Shown here one piece after another: positions 22,593 to 31,822 of a stretch of DNA of 36,863 nt. The DNA lies in the NCBI GenBank assembly GCA_947625145.1, contig CANQNC010000014.1, forward strand, positions 1-36,863, in the 5' to 3' direction. The position numbers were made by a program, and so were the translations under genes. The stretch's first letter is position 1, and every line of letters starts with the position of its first letter. The DNA comes from an uncultured Clostridia bacterium (GTDB taxonomy: Bacteria > Bacillota > Clostridia > Christensenellales > CAG-917). The notes under the pieces are model-generated. The model made no database searches. It was not told the origin of the DNA and saw only the letters and a list, made by a program, of their open reading frames with translations.

Positions 22593-23150
22593 TTTTACGC
22601 AATGAAAGATATGAAAAAGCTAATAAAAAGAGTGGTGATTTGATTATGGACACTTGTTCGATAAAATTTTGCGGATTTTTTCATTGTGAATCTTCTTTGA
22701 TTTTGTTTCAAGCGGATTTTCTTTGATGTGGATTTCTTCGAATTGTTTCAAATGTCATTTGATTTTTTGTGTTGGCTTTTCAAATCGGATTTTATTTTCG
22801 GATTCACAATCGGATTTTTATTTTTGCTGTTTGGAATTCTTATCGCGCATTTGCGAGTCCTATTATCCGCCGAGATTATGATTTTGCAATCGGATATCCG
22901 ATCATATGTTATTCGGACAGGATTTCCTTTTGATTGAATTTGATTTTAATTGACATGTGCGCTCATATCAAGATCTGTGCATTTGACGGATCGTCGACAA
23001 GATAGTTTTCGGCGAGATACGGACTTGGGACAAACTTCGGACGATTTGGCAAATTTGACCTAACACAATGCGCGATACGGACTCATATCATTTGTGCAAA
23101 TGTCGATTTTTCAAATCAACAAATCATTTAGATCGACAAGAGCTTTCCTC
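22593..23150. other. Gene-free AT-rich region right of the prophage
   Basis: No gene is supported. The first 400 bases are T-rich with a recurrent CGGATTTT / TTTGATTTT word (about 22665-22930), producing a few open frames of low-complexity Phe/Leu content without convincing start sites. Nothing else recognised. Confidence 0.5.
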
Positions 23151-23345
23151 TGCAAATGGTAAGAATTGCCTAGTCGAAGCTGATTTTTTTGGCAAGAATT
23201 GTCCTAGGCGAACTCACAGGCGGATAAATGTTTGTCCTAGGCAAATTGTCGGTAGAATTCATAGGCAAATGGCAAGGATTTTTCCTAAGCGGATGGCAAG
23301 AATTGTCCTAGAATTATCCGAATTTCTAGGCGAATTCCTAGGCGA
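23150..23345. repeat. Degenerate CCTAGGC repeat tract at right island border
   Basis: Imperfect copies of a unit close to GGCAAGAATTGTCCTAGGCG occur at about 23158, 23190, 23270 and 23293, with isolated CCTAGGC/CTAGGCG words between them and up to the end. The tract runs up to the stop of the following gene. Its sequence is unrelated to the left-border tract but has the same style. Confidence 0.6.
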
Positions 23346-23350
23346 ACAGC

Positions 23351-24589
23351 TTAAAAATCAAGCGCAACGAGCGTATGTTCGAGCGTGATCAGCGCGTGCT
23401 CGTAGGTCGTGCCGCCTTGGACATAGGCAATATACGGCGGTTTCAGCGGGCCGTCCGCGCTCAATTCGATTGACGAGCCCTGCACAAACGCGCCGGCCGC
23501 CATGATGACTTGATCGCTGTAACCGGGCATATCCCACGGCATGGGCTTGACGTTGCTGTCGATCGGCGAAGCGGACTGAATTGCGCCGCAAAACTCTATC
23601 AGCCGTTCGGCGGAACCGAGTTTTATGGACGTCACGATGTCGTAAGGCGTCATATCGCCCTCGGGAAGTGTCTCGAAGCCGAGCGCCGAGTAGGCTTTTG
23701 CAAACAAAAGCGAGCATTTTAAGGCGTTTTTGACCACGGACGGCGCGGCAAAAAGCCCTTGATAATACGGCATATATCCCGCGATATACGAGCCTTCCTC
23801 CATGCCCAGCGAGGGCGCGGTAAGCCTGTACGCGACAAGTTGCACGAGCGCCTCTTTGCCCGCGACATAGCCGCCCGTCGGAGCAATTCCTCCGCCGATG
23901 TTTTTGATGAGAGAGCCCGCGATCAGATCCGCGCCCACGTCGGTCGGTTCGATGTCCTGCACAAATTCGCCATAGCAATTGTCAACGAGCACGAGCGTCG
24001 AGGGGCTGACTTCCTTGACAAAGCGGACAAGCTCGCCTATCTGCTCGACGGATATGGCTTGTCTTAGGCTGTAGCCTCGGCTTCTTGCGGCAAAAACCGC
24101 CTTGATTTTTTCCTTTTTGAGGACGTTTCCTATCCTTTCGAAATCGAACCGAGGCGTTTTGTCGCCTTTTAGGTCTATACATTCAAAATCCACGCCGAAA
24201 TCCTTAAGCGAGCCTTTTCCCTCTGCCGAGATCACGTCCGTGAGCGTGTCGTATGGCATCCCCGACGCGGCAATGAGTTTGTCCCCCGGTCTGAGCACGC
24301 CGAAAAGCATAAGCGTAAGCGCATGCGTGCCCGACACGATATTCGGAGACACGACCGCGCTTTCGGCATGAAAAACGTCCGCATACAGCTTGCACAGCGC
24401 GTCTCTGCCGATGTCGTCGTAGCCATAGCCTGATGTGCCGACGAGATGTCTTGCCTGTATTTCCTCTTTTTTGAAAGCGTCTAGGACTTTGCGCTGATTG
24501 TCGAGCGCGATCTGGTCCAAACGCGCGAACTGTTCGCTGAGGCGATTTTCGCAATCATTTATAAGCGCTCTTGCTTTAAGTCTGTCCAT
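23351..24589 (-). CDS. Methionine gamma-lyase family protein (YnbB-like PLP enzyme)
   Basis: A 412-residue fold-type I PLP enzyme of the family annotated as methionine gamma-lyase or 'aluminium resistance' protein, found near miaA and glnR in Firmicutes. The PLP lysine is probably K229 in GSLIKNIGGGIAPTGGY. Other family signs are the GTSGYGYDDIGRDAL and SGTHALTLMLFGVLRPGD segments and VLVDNCYGEFV with the Asp that contacts the PLP ring. The ATG at 24589 is preferred because AAAGGA lies 7 bases upstream; the frame opens at 24607. It is the first chromosomal gene right of the island. The true substrate is not established for most members. Confidence 0.85.
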   Translation of the reverse strand: MDRLKARALINDCENRLSEQFARLDQIALDNQRKVLDAFKKEEIQARHLVGTSGYGYDDIGRDALCKLYADVFHAESAVVSPNIVSGTHALTLMLFGVLRPGDKLIAASGMPYDTLTDVISAEGKGSLKDFGVDFECIDLKGDKTPRFDFERIGNVLKKEKIKAVFAARSRGYSLRQAISVEQIGELVRFVKEVSPSTLVLVDNCYGEFVQDIEPTDVGADLIAGSLIKNIGGGIAPTGGYVAGKEALVQLVAYRLTAPSLGMEEGSYIAGYMPYYQGLFAAPSVVKNALKCSLLFAKAYSALGFETLPEGDMTPYDIVTSIKLGSAERLIEFCGAIQSASPIDSNVKPMPWDMPGYSDQVIMAAGAFVQGSSIELSADGPLKPPYIAYVQGGTTYEHALITLEHTLVALDF

Positions 24590-24891
24590 AAGCCGTCCTT
24601 TGCGCATGGAATATTCATTTCCGCGCGGCGATTTTTTTAATAGGATATATTTATTTATATATATCCTAATATTTCAGCGTATTATAGTTTACTTATCAAT
24701 ATTATGCATTTTTGCAAATATATGCATAGTTGGTTGTGTATCCTCACGCCATATCCCGATTTTTTCTAGAGCTTCGACGGGAGCAAGCCAAGTCAGAACG
24801 CTACGCTTGTTGACGGCTCCAATGCCACGGTTTGTCTTTTCCGCGAATGCGGTTTATCTTTGCAAGGAGCTTGAAAACGCGCAAAGTTCCG
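24590..24891 (-). other. Intergenic region between miaA and the lyase-family gene
   Basis: No gene is seen. It contains a perfect 10-bp inverted repeat TAGGATATAT/ATATATCCTA (24641-24650 with 24659-24668) and, on the minus strand, a TATAAT-like box a little further upstream of the lyase-family gene. The -35 region is not clear. Confidence 0.45.
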
Positions 24892-25824
24892 TCATTTTGC
24901 AAGTTGTCGCTTTATCCACTCCAAAGCCTTGCGCAGTTCGCCGCAATCGAACCACCTGACAAAACCGTACTTTCTGAACCAAGTCAGCTGCCGTTTTGCA
25001 TAATTGCGCGTATGCTGTTTGATAAGCTCTTTTATGCGCTCTTCTTCCCCGTCCTCGAGGCAAAATTCGCCGTTTTTGACGGAAAATTTGCAATCCGCAA
25101 ACTCCTTGTAACCTATCGCCTGCATGCTCTGATAGCCGAAATTGCCGACCGAGAGCGCCTCTTGGACAAGTCCTTGCTGAAACATTTTGTCAACGCGCTC
25201 GTTTATGCGGCGATAAAGTTCCTGCCGCTCGGCGTTTAGTCCGACCATGATGACGTTCGGCTCGTCGCTCGCGTCCTTGTGCGCGGACATGGGTTTGCCC
25301 GTCGTGAGATAGATTTCAAGCGCACGAATGACCCGCTTTACGTCGTTTTCATGCAGTCTGTTTGCTGCTTCGGGATCGAAAAATTCAAGCCAACCGTGCA
25401 ATGCGCGCGCGCCCGAATTTTCGCAAACATACTGCAAATACGCCCTGATATCCTCGTTTTTGCACGTCGAGGCAAACCGCATGGGATAGATAAGCGCCTC
25501 GATATACAACCCCGTGCCGCCGACTATGACGGGAAGTTTTCCTCTGTCCAGAGCGCTTTTTATCTCCTCTTGAGCAAGCTGCGCGTACTCCGCGACGGAA
25601 AATTGCTCGTCAACGTCTCTAACATCTATCAGCTTGTGCTCTATCTCCCGCCTGACCGCTTCGCTCTCTTTTGCGGTGCCTATGTCCAAGCCCCTGTATA
25701 TCTGCATGCTGTCGGCGGAGATTATCACTCCGTCAAGCTCTCGTGCAAGGCAAACCGCCAGCTCGGACTTCCCCGAAGCCGTGGGACCGATGATATATAC
25801 GGGTTGAAGCAAATGTCTTTTCAT
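24892..25824 (-). CDS. miaA: tRNA dimethylallyltransferase
   Basis: MiaA transfers a dimethylallyl group to N6 of A37 in tRNAs reading codons that start with U, the first step before methylthiolation by MiaB (encoded upstream in this cluster). The 310-residue protein has the P-loop GPTASGKS (13-20), ISADSMQIYRGLDIGTAK with the catalytic Asp and the tRNA-binding region, DVRDVDEQFSVAEY, and VGGTGLYIEALIY. The start at 25824 fits the family; the frame is open to 25995, but those residues are unrelated and would overlap mutL. No clear ribosome binding site. It ends the miaB-mutS-mutL-miaA order. Confidence 0.95.
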   Translation of the reverse strand: MKRHLLQPVYIIGPTASGKSELAVCLARELDGVIISADSMQIYRGLDIGTAKESEAVRREIEHKLIDVRDVDEQFSVAEYAQLAQEEIKSALDRGKLPVIVGGTGLYIEALIYPMRFASTCKNEDIRAYLQYVCENSGARALHGWLEFFDPEAANRLHENDVKRVIRALEIYLTTGKPMSAHKDASDEPNVIMVGLNAERQELYRRINERVDKMFQQGLVQEALSVGNFGYQSMQAIGYKEFADCKFSVKNGEFCLEDGEEERIKELIKQHTRNYAKRQLTWFRKYGFVRWFDCGELRKALEWIKRQLAK

Positions 25825-25919
25825 AGTCAAAGTATTCTGATTTATCGCGATTTTAAGAAGTCTTGTTGCGGTTTTAGCTTGTTTTGACTTCGAAAATTGC
25901 GGTTTTTGACGTTTTTTGT

Positions 25920-27770
25920 TCAGACAATGCGTTTGAACAGCTTTTCGATGTCTTGTTTTGTGAAAGCGATGACTGCGGGTCTGCCGTGCGGGCATTTTTC
26001 GGGGAGCGCGCCGCTTTCGTCCAGATAGCTTTCTATCACAGCTTCGAGCTGAGCGTTGTCAAAGCTGTCTCCGCCCTTTATCGCCGCCTTGCACGCCTGC
26101 TGACAGAGGGATTCCCTCATCATAGAGGCAAGCGTAACGCCGCCGGGCTCGGTCGCGTTTTTAAGGAAATCCGCGAAGAAGCGTCCGAGATTCAAGCGCG
26201 CGACAGGCTCGGGGACTGCAGTGATATAAAACGTCCCGCCCTTCTGCTCAACGGAAAATCCAAGCGGGATCAAGCTGTCGATCAACGTCTCGAATCTTTC
26301 GCTCTCCTCCGCGGTCAGGGAAAGTTTGAAGGGGATCAGCATGGGCTGAGAGTATTCGGGGGTCATTTTCGCGGAGATCTTGTCGTAGATGACTCTCTCG
26401 TGTGCCGCGTGTTGGTCGATAAGGTAAACCTCGTTTTCCTTTTCCACAATGATATAGGTCGCAAATATCTGCCCGACTATCCTGCCGTCAAGCGCGCTTC
26501 CTCTCTCCTCAAACGGCAGAAAATCCGCGGGAATGGCGGTTTCTCTCAGCCTTTCCGAGCTTGGATCGAAGCCGCCGTAGCCGCGCGGAGCGACTCGCGA
26601 GAGGCCGAAAGACATGGGCTCGGTCTGCACGTGAGTGAATTTTGGTTTGTATCCCCTCTCCTCTCTGTCCGAGGCGACAGCAGCTTCTTGAGAGGAAGCC
26701 GAGGTCACGGACATGGACATGACGTCATAATCATTTTCCTCAACGCTTGCTTCTCTTTTTGCGGGGATATCGAATCTGTTTGAAACCGAATGTACCGCGT
26801 CGTACACCGCGTGATACACCGCGCTGAAAACTTGTTGTCTGTCCGCAAAGCGCACTTCGGTTTTGGACGGATGCACGTTGACGTCCACGTCGTCGAAAGG
26901 CAAAACGAGTTCGAGCACGAATATGGGGAAGCATCTTGTCATAAGCAAATCGCCGTACGCCTTTTCGCACGCGGTCTGCACTGTGGCGTCCTGAACCGCG
27001 CGTCCGTTGACTATCACGGTCTGACAGCCGCGATTTGAGCGGGAAATCTCGGCGGGCGAAACGTAGCCCTCTATCCTTATCCCGTTGTGCTCGAAGCCCT
27101 CGATCGGCAAAAGCCGAGAGGCGACGGAAGCGCCGTACACAGCGCACACCGCGTCCCACAATGTGCCGCCCTCGCTTGAGATCAGCTCTTTTTGATCCCC
27201 AGTGAGAGTGATGGCGACGGAGGGGTTTGCGAGGATAAGCGCCTTGACGACCTCAACGACGTATCTCAGCTCCGCTTGCGGCTTTTTCAAAAATTTCAGC
27301 CTTGCGGGCGTGTTGAAAAAGAGGTTGTCCACCACGATCGTCGTCCCGTCCTGCCTGCTGTCGGGGGCAAAAGAGACTTCCTCTCCCCCTCGCAGGACCA
27401 GCTTTGTCGCGCCGTCCGCTCCCCTTGCGCGGGAAACCGCGGATATCTCGCTGACCGAGGCTATGGAAGCGAGCGCCTCCCCTCTGAATCCGAGCGTGGA
27501 AACGCTGTCCAGATCCGTGATATATTTCAATTTGCTTGTGGCGTGCGGCAAAAACGCGCTGCGCATATCCTCGGGCAGTATGCCTATGCCGTTGTCGCTG
27601 ACCTTGATCTGCCTTATGCCGCCCTGCTCGACGGATATGTCCACGACGCTTGCGCCCGCGTCTATGGAGTTTTCCACAAGCTCCTTGATCACGGAAGCGG
27701 GTCTTTCCACGACCTCGCCCGCGGCAAGCATATTGAATACGCCGGGTTCAAGTAGGTTGATCTTACCCAT
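25920..27770 (-). CDS. mutL: DNA mismatch repair protein MutL (endonuclease type)
   Basis: MutL is the GHKL ATPase that links MutS to downstream repair. The 616-residue protein starts with INLLEPGVFNMLAAGEVVER and has the ATPase Glu at E33 (KELVENSIDAGAS), then DNGIGI and GFRGEALASIASV. The C-terminal domain has the endonuclease motif at about 452, DQHAAHERVIYDK, with Asp where Glu is usual at its end, and ACKAAIKGGD and CPHGRPAV, so this is a nicking MutL, as expected without MutH. It starts one base after the mutS stop. Confidence 0.97.
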   Translation of the reverse strand: MGKINLLEPGVFNMLAAGEVVERPASVIKELVENSIDAGASVVDISVEQGGIRQIKVSDNGIGILPEDMRSAFLPHATSKLKYITDLDSVSTLGFRGEALASIASVSEISAVSRARGADGATKLVLRGGEEVSFAPDSRQDGTTIVVDNLFFNTPARLKFLKKPQAELRYVVEVVKALILANPSVAITLTGDQKELISSEGGTLWDAVCAVYGASVASRLLPIEGFEHNGIRIEGYVSPAEISRSNRGCQTVIVNGRAVQDATVQTACEKAYGDLLMTRCFPIFVLELVLPFDDVDVNVHPSKTEVRFADRQQVFSAVYHAVYDAVHSVSNRFDIPAKREASVEENDYDVMSMSVTSASSQEAAVASDREERGYKPKFTHVQTEPMSFGLSRVAPRGYGGFDPSSERLRETAIPADFLPFEERGSALDGRIVGQIFATYIIVEKENEVYLIDQHAAHERVIYDKISAKMTPEYSQPMLIPFKLSLTAEESERFETLIDSLIPLGFSVEQKGGTFYITAVPEPVARLNLGRFFADFLKNATEPGGVTLASMMRESLCQQACKAAIKGGDSFDNAQLEAVIESYLDESGALPEKCPHGRPAVIAFTKQDIEKLFKRIV

Positions 27771-27771
27771 A

Positions 27772-30393
27772 TCAGTCCTCCAGCTGTTTTTTCAGATCGG
27801 TGAGTATGGTCAGCGCTTGAAGCGGAGTGAGGTTGTCCGCGTCAATCTCGCGAAGTTGCGCTTCTATCTTGCTCGCGCCCGTTTCAAACAGGCTGACCTG
27901 TTCGGTCACGTTTTGTTTGGCGGAGGCAAGCAAAAGGCTGTTGGTATCCCTGTTTTTGCTTTCGGATTCAAGCCCGCTCATAATGGCTTTTGCGCGCTCT
28001 ATCACGGGTTTGGACACGCCCGCAAGCGCCGCGACTTCCAGCCCGAAACTGCGCGAGGCTCCGCCCCTTGCGATCTTGTGCAGGAAGATGATGCCGTCCT
28101 TGACCTCGGACACCAAAACGCGATAGTTTTTCACGCCCTCGAGGTCCTCTAGCTCGGTGAGTTCATGAAAATGCGTCGCAAACAAGGTCTTTGCCTTGAT
28201 CTGCCGAGTGATATGCTCCATGACCGCCCATGCGATGGAGAGCCCGTCGAAAGTGGACGTCCCCCTGCCTATCTCGTCAAGCACAAGAAGGCTCTTTTCC
28301 GTCGCGTAATTCAATATCGTGGCGACCTCTATCATCTCCACCATAAACGTGCTCTGCCCGCCGCTCAGATCGTCGCTTGCCCCGATACGGGTGAATATCC
28401 TGTCCGTAAGGGAGATGTCCGCGGAGCTTGCGGGCACAAAACAGCCAATGTGCGCCATCAGCACAATCAGCGCGACTTGCCGCATGTATGTGCTCTTGCC
28501 CGCCATGTTGGGGCCCGTGATGATCATCGTGCGGTTGTCCTTGTCGTCAAGCAACGTGTCGTTTGGCACGTACGCCCCTTTGTCGAGCAACTGCTCCACG
28601 ACGGGATGGCGGCCGTCCACAATGCGGATAGATTTCACTTTTGCCCCGATATTCGGTTTGACGTATCTGTTTTGCGCGGAGACTGTGGCAAATGAGAGTA
28701 TGGCGTCGAGAGCGCAAAGCGCCTGCGCCGTGGATTGCAACTTTTCAAGACTGCCGAAAGCCGTCTGCCTCAGATTTGCGAATATCCTGTCCTCGAGCGC
28801 AAATTGATTTGCCTCGGCGGAGAGCACTCTCTCCTCGATCTCTTTCAGCTCTTCCGTGATATAGCGCTCGGAGTTGACGGTCGTCTGCTTGCGCTGATAG
28901 CGATACGGCACCTTGTCCGTGAAGGACTTCGTGACCTCTATGTAATAGCCGAAAACCTTGTTGAAGCCTATCTTCAAGGTCCTGATGCCGGTTTCGTTGC
29001 GCTCCCTTTCCTCCAAGGACGAAAGCCAACCTTTTGAGGTCTCGCGAATATTTCTCAGCTCATCAAGCTGTTTGTCGAAGCCCGAAGCGATATAATTGCC
29101 GTTTCTGAAATTGCTTATGTTGTCCCTGTCAAACGCCTTTGAAAGCAAAGCATAAAGCTCCTTTTCGGGATGAAGGGAGGCGTTTATGCTTTTCAGCAAT
29201 TGCGATCTGCAACCTTTGAGGCACTCCTTGACCGCGGGGATCGCGCCAAGCGTGTCCGCAATCGACAGCAGATCTTTCGGAGTCGCGGAGCCGTACGCAA
29301 GTCGTCCGTTCAGCCTCTCGAGGTCCCGCATTCCGTGCAACGCCTCGTGCAAAAGCTCGCGCGAAGATCTTGACGAAACAAGCTCTTCCACCGCGTCGAG
29401 GCGTCTGTTTATCTTGTCCGCGTCCTGCAAGGGTTGCAAGACAAATCTGCGAAGCGTGCGGGCGCCCATTGCCGTTTCCGTCTTGTCCAAAACGCCAAGC
29501 AACGAGCCCTGTTTTTTGCCGTCTCTTGCGCGGGCGACGAGTTCGAGATTTCTGCGGGTTGCGCCGTCAAGGGTCATGAAGGATCTGTCCCTCACGAAGT
29601 CGAGCTTGACAAACTGCCCAAGCGAGCGCTTTTGAGTTGCCGCAAGATATTCGAGCAGTCCCCCCGCGGCGCGAATGGCGTCGTGCTTGTCCTCGCACTC
29701 GAAAGACTGCAAAGACGCCACTTTGAACGCGGCGAGCAATTTGTTGCGAGCGGCTTCCTCTTCGTAGGCGAAGTCATGATAGCAACGCGCTTTCAGCTCG
29801 GTTGTTTTGAAAAATGGCAGATCCGAATATTTTGAGACAAAATCCTCATTGCATACAACTTCCACGGGCGATATACTGCCCAAAATGTCCGAGAGCCTGT
29901 CCAGAAAGTTTTGCGAGGCGTATTCGTACAGGTTGAACTCCCCCGTGGAAATGTCCGCCCAAGCAAGCCCGAAACGTCCGCTTGCCGTATACACAGAGCA
30001 AAGATAGTTGGATACGCTCTCGTCCAAGATGTCCTCTTCCATAAGGGTCCCCCCGGACACCACTCGCACGACGTCGCGCTCCAGCATGCCGGTTGCCGTG
30101 GACGGATCGTTGAGTTGTTCGCATATGGCGACTCTGAAGCCCGCGTCTATCAGCCTACGGATGTAGTTGTCCACCGCATGATACGGCACTCCGCACATGG
30201 GGGCGCGCTCTTCAAGCCCGCAATCCCTGCCCGTCAGCGTGAGATCGAGCACGCGCGAAGCCACCACGGCGTCATCGAAAAACATTTCGTAAAAATCTCC
30301 CAACCTGAAAAAGAGAAGGCAATCCGCGTATTGGTCCTTTATCTCGAAGTATTTTTTCATCATAGGCGAAAGTCGGGATCTGTCTATTGTCAT
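27772..30393 (-). CDS. mutS: DNA mismatch repair protein MutS
   Basis: MutS recognises mismatches. The 873-residue length is normal. The mismatch-contact motif is GDFYEMF with F34 and E36. The Walker A motif GPNMAGKST is at about 627-635, followed by the signature of the ABC-type ATPase (SDDLSGGQSTFMVEM), VLDEIGRGTST and ATHFHEL. The C-terminal tail has the dimer/tetramer helix region. The stop is 1 base before mutL; the start overlaps the miaB stop by 4 bases (ATGA), so the three genes form one operon. Confidence 0.98.
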   Translation of the reverse strand: MTIDRSRLSPMMKKYFEIKDQYADCLLFFRLGDFYEMFFDDAVVASRVLDLTLTGRDCGLEERAPMCGVPYHAVDNYIRRLIDAGFRVAICEQLNDPSTATGMLERDVVRVVSGGTLMEEDILDESVSNYLCSVYTASGRFGLAWADISTGEFNLYEYASQNFLDRLSDILGSISPVEVVCNEDFVSKYSDLPFFKTTELKARCYHDFAYEEEAARNKLLAAFKVASLQSFECEDKHDAIRAAGGLLEYLAATQKRSLGQFVKLDFVRDRSFMTLDGATRRNLELVARARDGKKQGSLLGVLDKTETAMGARTLRRFVLQPLQDADKINRRLDAVEELVSSRSSRELLHEALHGMRDLERLNGRLAYGSATPKDLLSIADTLGAIPAVKECLKGCRSQLLKSINASLHPEKELYALLSKAFDRDNISNFRNGNYIASGFDKQLDELRNIRETSKGWLSSLEERERNETGIRTLKIGFNKVFGYYIEVTKSFTDKVPYRYQRKQTTVNSERYITEELKEIEERVLSAEANQFALEDRIFANLRQTAFGSLEKLQSTAQALCALDAILSFATVSAQNRYVKPNIGAKVKSIRIVDGRHPVVEQLLDKGAYVPNDTLLDDKDNRTMIITGPNMAGKSTYMRQVALIVLMAHIGCFVPASSADISLTDRIFTRIGASDDLSGGQSTFMVEMIEVATILNYATEKSLLVLDEIGRGTSTFDGLSIAWAVMEHITRQIKAKTLFATHFHELTELEDLEGVKNYRVLVSEVKDGIIFLHKIARGGASRSFGLEVAALAGVSKPVIERAKAIMSGLESESKNRDTNSLLLASAKQNVTEQVSLFETGASKIEAQLREIDADNLTPLQALTILTDLKKQLED

Positions 30394-31742
30394 ATTTCCT
30401 CCTTATGCCCGAAAAGAGAGGCGGATTTGGACGAGTCTATCTTGACGTTCAAAAACTTGCCGACGTCCTCCGCGCCGCCCGCGAAGTTCACAAGCCTGCC
30501 GTCGTCCGTCCTGCCGCACGCCATGCCCTCTTTTGCGAGGTCCTCGCAAAGCACCTCGTAGGTCGAGCCGACATAGCCGAGCGACAGCTCTTTCGTTATG
30601 GAATTTTGCAAGTTGATGAGGCGCTCTATCCTCTTTTGCTTCACCGAGTACGGGATTTGCGGCATTGCGGCGGCGGGAGTGCCCCGCCTCGGAGAATAGA
30701 TGAATGTGAACGCATTTGAAAACCGCACTTGTTTCACCATATCCAAAGTCTGCTCAAAGTCATCTTCCGTCTCGGTCGGGAAGCCCACCATGATGTCCGT
30801 GGTTATCCCGATCTTGGGCATGCGCTCGCGCAGCGCCGCGATGAGGCCGAGATAGCGCTCGCGCGTATAGCGCCTGTTCATGTCCGAAAGCACCTTGTCC
30901 GAGCCCGCCTGTATGGGCAGATGAAGATTTGAGCAGATCTTGCTTGAAGCCGCCATTTCGTCCATGACCTCATATGTCAGGTCCTTTGGATGAGATGTCA
31001 TAAATCGAACGCGGAATTTTCCGTCCAATTTGTCGATTTCGTGCAACAGTTTTGCAAAATTGACCTCTCCGCCCGCGATGTCGTTGCCGTAGGAGTTGAC
31101 GTTTTGCCCTAAAAGAGTGATCTCCTTGTAGCCCTCGTCAAGGCAACGCTTTACCTCGTCCAGCACGGAGCTTGGGTCCCTTGACAGCTCCCGCCCTCTG
31201 ACGTAGGGCACGATACAATATGTGCAGAAGTTGTTGCAACCGTAGATTATGTTTATCCACGCGTTCGGATAGCTCGTGCGCGTCATGGGAGACGCCTCGT
31301 CTATCGCCAAATAGTCCTCGGGCATGCTCCTGTCGAACACGCGATAGCGCTTGTCGTTTTTCCGCTTGCGGGCGTATGAGGCGCGCACTTTTTGTATTTC
31401 GTCCTTGAGCTTGTCTATGTTTCTTGTGCCCAGCACTATGTCAACATAGGGATACTTTTCCTTTATCGCCTCCGCGACGCCCTCTTGCTGAGGCATACAG
31501 CCCACCACCGCGATGATCACGCTCGGATTCCTCTTTTTTTCCGCCTTCGTCACCCCGATGTTGCCAAGCGCCCTGCGCTCCGCGGTGTCCCTCACGCAGC
31601 AGGTGTTGAAAACTATGACCGCGGGAGCCTCCCCCTCGGGACACTCCTCAAAGCCAAGTTCTTCAAGCACGCCCGCGATCTTTTCGGACTCGTGCACATT
31701 CATCTGACAGCCGTATGTGTTGATCTTGTAATATTCGGACAT
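30390..31742 (-). CDS. miaB: tRNA-2-methylthio-N6-dimethylallyladenosine synthase
   Basis: MiaB is a radical SAM methylthiotransferase that completes ms2i6A at A37 after MiaA. The 450-residue protein has the N-terminal cluster cysteines C12 (YGCQMN), C48 (FNTCCVRD) and C82 (VGCMPQ), the radical SAM motif C169-x3-C173-x2-C176 (CNNFCTYC), and a C-terminal TRAM domain. The ATG at 31742 is chosen because GAGGGAG lies just upstream; the frame opens at 31763. First gene of the miaB-mutS-mutL-miaA cluster, divergent from the penicillin-binding protein gene. Confidence 0.96.
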   Translation of the reverse strand: MSEYYKINTYGCQMNVHESEKIAGVLEELGFEECPEGEAPAVIVFNTCCVRDTAERRALGNIGVTKAEKKRNPSVIIAVVGCMPQQEGVAEAIKEKYPYVDIVLGTRNIDKLKDEIQKVRASYARKRKNDKRYRVFDRSMPEDYLAIDEASPMTRTSYPNAWINIIYGCNNFCTYCIVPYVRGRELSRDPSSVLDEVKRCLDEGYKEITLLGQNVNSYGNDIAGGEVNFAKLLHEIDKLDGKFRVRFMTSHPKDLTYEVMDEMAASSKICSNLHLPIQAGSDKVLSDMNRRYTRERYLGLIAALRERMPKIGITTDIMVGFPTETEDDFEQTLDMVKQVRFSNAFTFIYSPRRGTPAAAMPQIPYSVKQKRIERLINLQNSITKELSLGYVGSTYEVLCEDLAKEGMACGRTDDGRLVNFAGGAEDVGKFLNVKIDSSKSASLFGHKEEI

Positions 31743-31822
31743 AGCTCCCTCGCGCATGCGCAAAAAACATTTATAGACTTTAATTATACATAATTCCCGC
31801 GAATTTTACAATAATAATTTCG

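Noticed and set aside
22728..22937. 69-codon hydrophobic frame right of the prophage
   Set aside because: Composition follows the T-rich CGGATTTT repeats, with no ribosome binding site; regarded as low-complexity sequence.
23040..23345. Possible CRISPR-like array near the right border
   Set aside because: Repeats are imperfect, unit length and spacing vary, there are no conserved spacers and no cas genes.
24641..24668. AT-rich palindrome considered as dif or terminator
   Set aside because: It lacks the dif arms and lies upstream of, not after, the lyase-family gene with no proper T run; left as an unassigned inverted repeat.
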